NCBI GenBank assembly: GCA_027325475.1
Contig: DAIEFO010000004.1
Coordinates: 1 to 10,760 of the forward strand
Source of the DNA: Desulfobacteraceae bacterium
GTDB taxonomy: Bacteria; Desulfobacterota; Desulfobacteria; Desulfobacterales; Desulfatirhabdiaceae
Direction: 5' to 3'
Length of the DNA stretch: 10,760 bases
Shown: positions 6,455 through 10,760 of the stretch, piece by piece
Layout: each line of letters starts with the position of its first letter
How positions within the stretch are numbered: position 1 is the first letter of the stretch
The notes under the pieces: model-generated
The model's input: only the letters and a program-made list of their open reading frames with translations
Told to the model about the DNA's origin: nothing
Databases searched by the model: none
Made by a program: the position numbers and the translations under genes

Positions 6455-7177
6455 TTATTTTTTAGGTGGCGCTTCCAGTATCTGTCCATAAACGCTGATC
6501 TGGATTTCCGGCTTGATTGTGCTGTCGGTCTTGAGGACAATCACATCATAGTAGCGGCCAGGATCTTTTTTGATATTTTCAGCGGTCAGAACATAAGAGA
6601 TCGTGTTACCATCTTTCTTTTCTTCAATTTTTGCCTGAATATCGGTCCCATTTTTCGGCTTGGCTTCGAGTACCTTAAAAGGATACTGGGCTACCGGTGT
6701 AATTGTGACAGAACCGCTCACAGGCTCTCCGACATTGCCATGCAACACCAGTCTGTTCGGCGTAATTGTCATGAATTTTTCCACATTGCCCGTTATGGTC
6801 AACGTGATATTGGGCTGTTTTACCGCACTGGTTTCCACCAAAACACTTTTTTTCACCATATTGCCGCCATACCCGCTGGTATTGACTTTAATGGTGACTT
6901 TTCCCTCGCCGCCGGCGGGGATTTGCCGCGTGTAAAAAGCGGCGGTGCAACCTCAGCCGGTTCTGACATTCATGATGGTCAGAACATCCTTCCCGGTGTT
7001 TTTTATCATAAAATCATGAACGATTTCCGTACCATCTACGACAGGCTGAAACGTGTACAGGGCTTCAGGTACAGAATACACAAGGTTGTCATCGGCTTTA
7101 TCCTGGGCTGCAACGGCAATAGGCAGCATCACAAGACATGCCACCAGCGCCCATTGGATACAATATTTCACTTTCAT
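6455..7177 (-). CDS. Secreted DUF1573 protein with in-frame TGA at codon 75, candidate selenoprotein
   Basis: A single frame of 241 codons running from ATG at 7177 (GGAGA nine bases upstream) to TAA at 6455, interrupted only by TGA at codon 75. Residues 1-24 form a signal peptide (basic start, hydrophobic ALVACLVMLPIAVA), so the protein is exported. The DUF1573 domain, an Ig-like fold, covers about 30-125 (VYSVPEALYTFQPVVDGTEI, then FMIKNTGKDVLTIMNVRTG). A second Ig-like stretch follows at about 130-232 (FMTITPNRLVLHGNVGEPV). The family has a Cys-Gly-Cys-Thr motif after that first segment; here it reads TGA-Gly-Cys-Thr-Ala-Ala. Coding is protein-like on both sides in the same frame, so no frameshift is involved. 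I infer selenocysteine at position 75, or else a recent nonsense change. Without read-through the product would be a 74-residue fragment. The family's function is not established. Confidence 0.8.
6902..6943 (-). promoter_or_regulatory. Hairpins downstream of the in-frame TGA, candidate selenocysteine insertion element
   Basis: Two hairpins can form in the RNA after the TGA at 6953-6955. The first pairs GCCGC (6943-6939) with GCGGC (6929-6925) around a nine-base loop beginning 15 nt after the TGA, the usual distance; but its loop starts UUUUU and lacks the early G typical of bacterial elements. The second pairs UCCCCGCC with GGCG-A-GGGA (6921-6914 with 6910-6902), eight pairs with one bulged A and a GGC loop. 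Its loop has the G but lies about 40 nt after the TGA, farther than usual. Neither fits fully, so this is tentative. Confidence 0.35.
6953..6955 (-). other. In-frame TGA codon 75, possible selenocysteine codon
   Basis: The codons around it read ACC GGC TGA GGT TGC ACC, that is Thr-Gly-stop-Gly-Cys-Thr. The family motif would be met by TGC or TGT at this place. A Sec-Gly-Cys arrangement would be a redox-active pair analogous to Cys-Gly-Cys. Confidence 0.6.
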
Positions 7178-7247
7178 AACATAGTTCTCCGATAATATTT
7201 GATAATCTTGATAAATGACATCTCCGGCAGTGAAAAGCGGAGCAATG

Positions 7248-7274
7248 TTTATGCCCCATTCGCCCGAATGTCAA
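7248..7274 (-). promoter_or_regulatory. Putative sigma-70 promoter for the DUF1573-HAD-thiamine pyrophosphokinase group
   Basis: A perfect -35 box TTGACA (7269-7274) on the minus strand is followed by CATAAA (7248-7253), four of six matches, after a 15-base spacer; TAAACA at 17 bases is an alternative -10. It leaves a leader of roughly 65-70 nt before the DUF1573 start. It lies just downstream of repeat copy 3, separating this group from fusA. Confidence 0.45.
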
Positions 7275-7302
7275 GCGGGCCAGTAAGATATCTGTAAATT
7301 TT

Positions 7303-7452
7303 GACGGCTTCGTAAAAAGTCCGGATGCTGCGTTGCGCTGCATCCTTCGTCATTGCGGCGTACCCAAAAGTACGCCTCATTCCTCAGGATTTGCGCGCCT
7401 TGCGAACTTTTTACGAAGTCGTCCGAAATTCGACTTTTTACGAGGGCATCAA
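7303..7452 (+). repeat. Dispersed ~150-bp palindromic repeat, copy 3
   Basis: The left end GACGGCTTCGTAAAAAGTCC (7303-7322) pairs with GAACTTTTTACGAAGTCGTC (7404-7423). The outer arm, with CGACTTTTTACGAGGGCATC, ends at 7452, four bases from the fusA stop. Inside are the GGATGC/GCATCC hairpin (7323-7345) and GCGTAC-CCAAAA-GTACGC (7358-7375), as in copy 2. The segment AAGTCG...CGACTTTTT (7416-7438) is terminator-like, but on the plus strand, opposite to fusA. Confidence 0.9.
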
Positions 7453-7455
7453 TTT

Positions 7456-9486
7456 TCAAATGCGATCAAAATGCGAAAACTGCATGGTAAATGTACCGCG
7501 GCCCTGAGACGCTGACCGGATGGCTGTGGAATATCCGAACATCCGCGCCAGAGGGACGCTGGCCCGGATGGACTGAACTCCGATTTTAGGTTCAATGGCT
7601 TCGATTTTCCCTCCGCGGCTGCTAAGATCAGCGATCACTTCTCCCATGAACAGGTCCGGAACCAGAATTTCCACATCCATGATCGGATCCAGCAAATATG
7701 GCGCTCCTTTGGACAGGGCTTCCTTGCAGGCCATGGAAGCGCTCACTTTATATGCCAGTTCTGTCCCCTGAGATTCACGGGATACACCATCGGTCAGGCT
7801 GGCTTCGATATCTACAACCGGATATCCCATAAGCGCCCCGCTTTCCAGAGATTCCATCACGCCGTTTTCGATGGATTTTATGAACTGGGCAGATATTTTT
7901 TCTTCCGGAACCACAGACACAAAGCGGTTGCCGGTTCCTCTCGGAAGCGGTTTCAAGCTGATACAGACTTCAGCATAATGGCGCTGTCCTGCAACTTCTC
8001 TGTCGAATACAGCGGTCGCGGACGCTTCTTTTTCGATGGTTTCCCGATATACCACCTGGGGTTTTCCCACATGAACGCTGGTATTGAACTCCCGCTGCAT
8101 CCGGCTGATAATGATTTCAAGGTGCAATTCCCCCATACCGGACAGAATTTTCTGCCCTGTGTTTTCATCTTCCTTGACGCGCAGGGTCGGATCTTCCGCC
8201 AGAAATTTTTCCAGAACCAGATCGAGTTTTTCCTGATCCGAATGGGTGGACGGTTCGATTGCCAGTGAAATAACCGGTTCGTAAAATTCCATTTTCTCAA
8301 GAAGAATAGGATAAGATGGCTGACACAGGGTTTCTCCGGTGGAGGATTCTTTTAAACCCATGACGCCTACGATAGATCCGGCGCCGGATTCCTCAATCCG
8401 CTCCCGCTTGTTGGCGTGCATCTGAAGGATTCGGGATAGTTTTTCCTTCTTGTTCCGGCTGGGATTGAACACATCGTCGCCGGCCTTGATCTTTCCACTG
8501 TAAATCCGGATAAAGGAAAGCTTTCGGCCCTCCGCCATCGAAACCTTGAATATCAGAGCCGCCAGAGGCGCCTTGTCCATCGGCGGGCATTCGACAGGCT
8601 CTCCGGTTTGTGGATGAACGCCTTTGATGGGAGGGATATCGGCAGGACTGGGCAGAAACTGAACGATAGCATCCAGAAGCGGCTGCACTCCCTTATTTTT
8701 CAGGGCTGACCCACACAGCACCGGCACCAGTTTAAGCTCGATGGTGGCTTTTCGTATTGCTTCCAGCAACACGGCAGGTTCAACAGGGCTTTCCGAGAGA
8801 TACGCTTCCATGATCTGATCATCGGTTTCAGCCAGCATTTCCATCAGTGTTTCCCGATGACTGCGCGCCGATTCCAGATACTCCGCTGAGATATCTTCGT
8901 GGATAAAGGTGGCGCCCAGAGAATCGTCATCCCACAGGATTTGTTTCATATGAATCAGGTCAATCACACCCCTGAAAGTCTCTTCACTGCCGACAGGAAT
9001 CTGCAGAACCAGAGGAACGGCATGAAGCCTGGATTTCATCATCTCCACAACACGCTCGAAATCGGCGCCGATTCTGTCCATCTTGTTGATAAAAGCGATC
9101 TTGGGCACATGATATTTATCGGCCTGACGCCAGACGGTTTCAGACTGAGGTTCGACCCCGCCTACCGCGCAGAAAACGCCGATAGCGCCATCTAAAACCC
9201 GAAGCGAGCGTTCCACCTCGATAGTGAAGTCCACATGCCCAGGAGTGTCTATTAACTGAATGTCACAATCTTTCCAGTGACAGGTAGTAACCGCCGACGT
9301 AATGGTAATGCCGCGTTCCTGCTCATCCGGCATCCAGTCCATAACTGCTTCCCCGTCATGGACTTCTCCCATTTTGTGAGATTTACCCGTATAATAAAGG
9401 ATTCGTTCGGTGACTGTCGTTTTTCCGGCATCAATGTGGGCAATGATGCCAATATTGCGGATAGCATGGATTTTTTGCTTTTTCAT
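7456..9486 (-). CDS. fusA: Elongation factor G, stand-alone paralogue
   Basis: Translational GTPase that moves tRNAs and mRNA through the ribosome; EF-G paralogues can instead act in ribosome recycling. The 676-residue protein has the whole EF-G layout. The G domain shows the P-loop AHIDAGKTT (16-24), switch I with RGITI (58-62), DTPGHVDF (80-87) and NKMD (134-137); domains II to V follow, with SGMGELHLEII in domain III and a C-terminal domain with GYPVVDIEASLTDG and SRGGKI. Length is slightly below the usual 690-700. The ATG at 9486 has AGG nine bases upstream; an in-frame TTG at 9495 has no spacer from the AGG and is less likely. None of rpsL, rpsG or tuf is adjacent, so this is probably a second EF-G (fusA2 type) rather than the gene of the str operon. 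It has its own promoter and is flanked on both sides by repeat copies. Confidence 0.95.
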   Translation of the reverse strand: MKKQKIHAIRNIGIIAHIDAGKTTVTERILYYTGKSHKMGEVHDGEAVMDWMPDEQERGITITSAVTTCHWKDCDIQLIDTPGHVDFTIEVERSLRVLDGAIGVFCAVGGVEPQSETVWRQADKYHVPKIAFINKMDRIGADFERVVEMMKSRLHAVPLVLQIPVGSEETFRGVIDLIHMKQILWDDDSLGATFIHEDISAEYLESARSHRETLMEMLAETDDQIMEAYLSESPVEPAVLLEAIRKATIELKLVPVLCGSALKNKGVQPLLDAIVQFLPSPADIPPIKGVHPQTGEPVECPPMDKAPLAALIFKVSMAEGRKLSFIRIYSGKIKAGDDVFNPSRNKKEKLSRILQMHANKRERIEESGAGSIVGVMGLKESSTGETLCQPSYPILLEKMEFYEPVISLAIEPSTHSDQEKLDLVLEKFLAEDPTLRVKEDENTGQKILSGMGELHLEIIISRMQREFNTSVHVGKPQVVYRETIEKEASATAVFDREVAGQRHYAEVCISLKPLPRGTGNRFVSVVPEEKISAQFIKSIENGVMESLESGALMGYPVVDIEASLTDGVSRESQGTELAYKVSASMACKEALSKGAPYLLDPIMDVEILVPDLFMGEVIADLSSRGGKIEAIEPKIGVQSIRASVPLARMFGYSTAIRSASQGRGTFTMQFSHFDRI

Positions 9487-9518
9487 GGCGTCCAACCTGT
9501 TGGTATTTAAAATGGTGG

Positions 9519-9547
9519 ATTTTATGGCAACGATTGTTTGAAGTCAA
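9519..9547 (-). promoter_or_regulatory. Sigma-70 promoter of fusA
   Basis: On the minus strand TTGACT (9542-9547), five of six -35 matches, is followed after exactly 17 bases by TAAAAT (9519-9524), five of six -10 matches. Transcription would start near 9512, leaving a leader of about 25 nt before the fusA ATG. This is the best promoter match in the window. Confidence 0.65.
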
Positions 9548-9602
9548 GGAAATGCTCAGAAAATCGGGAAACGGCGGGCTCGACTGTTTTCTATTGAAAT
9601 TT

Positions 9603-9756
9603 GACGATTTCGTAAAAAACCCGCATGTTGCGCCAGCGCTGTATCCTTCGTCGTTACGGCATACCCCAATGTTCGTCTCAGGCCTCAGAATTTGCACGCC
9701 CTACCTGTGAACTTTTTACAAAGCTGTCCGAAAATCAACTTTTACGAGAGTATCAA
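9603..9756 (+). repeat. Dispersed ~150-bp palindromic repeat, copy 4 (most diverged)
   Basis: It starts GACGATTTCGTAAAAAACCC, carries the right arm GAACTTTTTACAAAGCTGTC (9709-9728) and ends with CTTTTACGAGAGTATCAA. Its interior is recognisable (ATCCTTCGTC, CCTCAGAATTTGCACGCC), but the GCGTAC hairpin has lost its pairing. It lies in the divergent gap between fusA and the GatZ-like gene, upstream of the fusA promoter. Confidence 0.8.
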
Positions 9757-9809
9757 TCATGCTAATGTGAAAAAGTCGATCGGCTACGACACGGTTCGAT
9801 GAGAAACTA

Positions 9810-9838
9810 TTCAAAAGCCTTTCAAAACGCATTATGAT
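9810..9838 (+). promoter_or_regulatory. Putative promoter of the GatZ-like gene
   Basis: TTCAAA (9810-9815), four of six -35 matches, is followed after 17 bases by TATGAT (9833-9838), five of six -10 matches. Transcription would begin near 9845, giving an almost leaderless message for the ATG at 9848 or a leader of about 15 nt for the in-frame ATG at 9860. Confidence 0.35.
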
Positions 9839-9847
9839 GGTTGGGAG

Positions 9848-10760
9848 ATGTTCCGAAACATGCAGCAGTTTCCAGGCCGTTTGAACTTTCTGAACATAAG
9901 CGCCGGTAACGCCCCCGGAACGCTGTCCGTATGTTCATCCCATCCTGCCGTACTGCAAACGGCGATGGCGATGGCCGCACGGGAAAATCGACCGTTTCTG
10001 GTGGAGGCAACCGCCAGCCAGGTCAATCAATTCGGAGGATATTCGGGCATGACGCCGGCGGCATTTGCGGCATATGTCCGGCAACTGGCGGAAACGGCGG
10101 GTCTGTCGAAAGATCGCATTGTTATCGGCGCAGATCATCTGGGACCCCATGTCTGGAAACATGAATCCGCCGCGGTCGCGATGGCAAAATCCATAGAACT
10201 TGCGCGGGAATGCGTCGCCGCCGGATTCAAGAAAATACATATAGATACCGACATTCCCTGCGCTGACGATCCATCCGGAAAGTTGAATCCTGAAACAGCG
10301 GCCAGAAGAGCAGCAACACTCTGTCTGGAGGCGGAAATCACGGCATCACAAGGGACTTTCCGCGATGACGATCTGCCTGTATATGTGATCGGCAACGAAG
10401 TCCCCTCTCCCGGCGGCAGCCTTGAAAGCGCCTTATCCATCACCGATCCGGATACACTGCTGTCGTCGCTGAAACTTTTCGAACGGATTTTTCTTGAAAT
10501 GAACCTTGCGGATGCCTGGCGGCGCGTCATCGCCATCGTGGTGCAGCCCGGTGTGGATTTCGGAAATCAGCGCATCGCCATTTACCGGCGAAAGCGCGCC
10601 GCTGCATTGTCCAACGCTTTCAGGAACCTGCCGGAAGGTATGCGATTTGAAATTCATTCCACAGACTTCCAGCCGCCCGAAGCGCTCCGCCAGATGGTCG
10701 AAGATCACTTCAGCCTGATCAAAGCCGGGCCATGCCTGACATTTGCGTTCCGAAAAGCGA
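9848..10760 (+). CDS. D-tagatose-bisphosphate aldolase non-catalytic subunit-like protein (GatZ/KbaZ family), cut by window edge
   Basis: A GatZ/KbaZ-family TIM-barrel protein. In enteric bacteria such subunits support the class II tagatose-1,6-bisphosphate aldolase in galactitol or N-acetylgalactosamine breakdown; here the substrate is unknown. The frame is open to the right edge (304 codons seen). Visible family blocks: LVEATASQVNQFGGYSGMTP (51-70), GADHLGP (94-100), HIDTDIPCADDP (131-142), IGNEVPSPGG (181-190), VVQPGVDFG (231-239), EIHSTDF (268-274) and HFSLIKAGPCLTFAFR (287-302). Two starts are possible. The ATG at 9848 touches GGGAG with no spacer; the in-frame ATG at 9860 has the same GGGAG 12 bases upstream, so the true start may be 9860. 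It is the only rightward gene and is divergent from fusA. Partner genes such as gatY or sugar transporters would lie beyond the edge. Confidence 0.88.
   Translation, partial: MFRNMQQFPGRLNFLNISAGNAPGTLSVCSSHPAVLQTAMAMAARENRPFLVEATASQVNQFGGYSGMTPAAFAAYVRQLAETAGLSKDRIVIGADHLGPHVWKHESAAVAMAKSIELARECVAAGFKKIHIDTDIPCADDPSGKLNPETAARRAATLCLEAEITASQGTFRDDDLPVYVIGNEVPSPGGSLESALSITDPDTLLSSLKLFERIFLEMNLADAWRRVIAIVVQPGVDFGNQRIAIYRRKRAAALSNAFRNLPEGMRFEIHSTDFQPPEALRQMVEDHFSLIKAGPCLTFAFRKA

Noticed and set aside
6455..6952. Frameshift explanation for the split DUF1573 gene, or a separate gene starting at 6859
   Set aside because: Both halves and the 93 bases between them are in one frame with continuous domain-like coding, so only the TGA separates them. 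A start at 6859 would begin in the middle of the domain without a signal peptide.
6140..7195. Long plus-strand open frame of 351 codons opposite the HAD and DUF1573 genes
   Set aside because: It is a shadow frame: no recognisable protein motifs, unusual composition, and the minus strand shows clear HAD and DUF1573 motifs. The plus-strand frames at 5345-6118 and 3965-4606 are rejected for the same reason.
7416..7438. Terminator-like hairpin with T-run in repeat copy 3
   Set aside because: It points along the plus strand, where no gene is transcribed toward it, and cannot serve fusA on the minus strand.

Overview
The window looks like the chromosome of a Gram-negative anaerobe, most likely a Desulfobacterota (former Deltaproteobacteria, Desulfobacteraceae-like) organism. 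This rests on the protein mix (COG4260-type SPFH/zinc-ribbon protein, spare EF-G, DUF1573 protein with a possible selenocysteine), roughly even base composition and a dispersed repeat of about 150 bp. The assignment is inference. No rRNA, tRNA, CRISPR array, transposase or phage gene is visible.

Layout. Almost everything is on the minus strand, so transcription runs from high to low coordinates. At the right edge a GatZ/KbaZ-like gene runs rightward on the plus strand (9848 to the edge), divergent from a stand-alone elongation factor G gene (9486-7456) with a good sigma-70 promoter. Next come a DUF1573 secreted protein (7177-6455), a HAD phosphatase (6382-5765) and a thiamine pyrophosphokinase (5719-5039), closely spaced and probably one transcript. 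Cysteine synthase (4618-3695) follows with its own putative promoter and a palindrome in its leader. The last group is an SPFH protein with a double zinc ribbon (3496-2438), a two-zinc-ribbon protein of unknown function (2346-1120) and an M1 aminopeptidase cut by the left edge (1102-1). The last two overlap by TGATG or nearly so.

Repeats. Four near-full copies of a repeat of 150-154 bp, with inverted ends built on GACGGCTTCGTAAAAAGTCC, lie at 3537-3690 (reverse), 4801-4953, 7303-7452 and 9603-9756. Shorter pieces lie at 4640-4655, 4955-4976 and 5763-5781. They occupy most gene boundaries, carry no transposase, and one piece supplies the stop codon of the HAD gene. Small hypothetical ORFs predicted in them are artefacts.

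Most interesting signal. The DUF1573 gene is one uninterrupted 241-codon frame except for an in-frame TGA at codon 75. That TGA sits where the family's Cys-Gly-Cys motif expects the first cysteine (Thr-Gly-TGA-Gly-Cys-Thr-Ala). No frameshift is needed, and the sequence just downstream is GC-rich and can fold into hairpins. The simplest readings are a selenocysteine in a secreted DUF1573 protein or a TGC-to-TGA nonsense change. A second oddity is the two-zinc-ribbon gene, whose frame has no ATG, GTG or TTG before its first zinc finger but has a good ribosome binding site 8 nt before an ATC codon.
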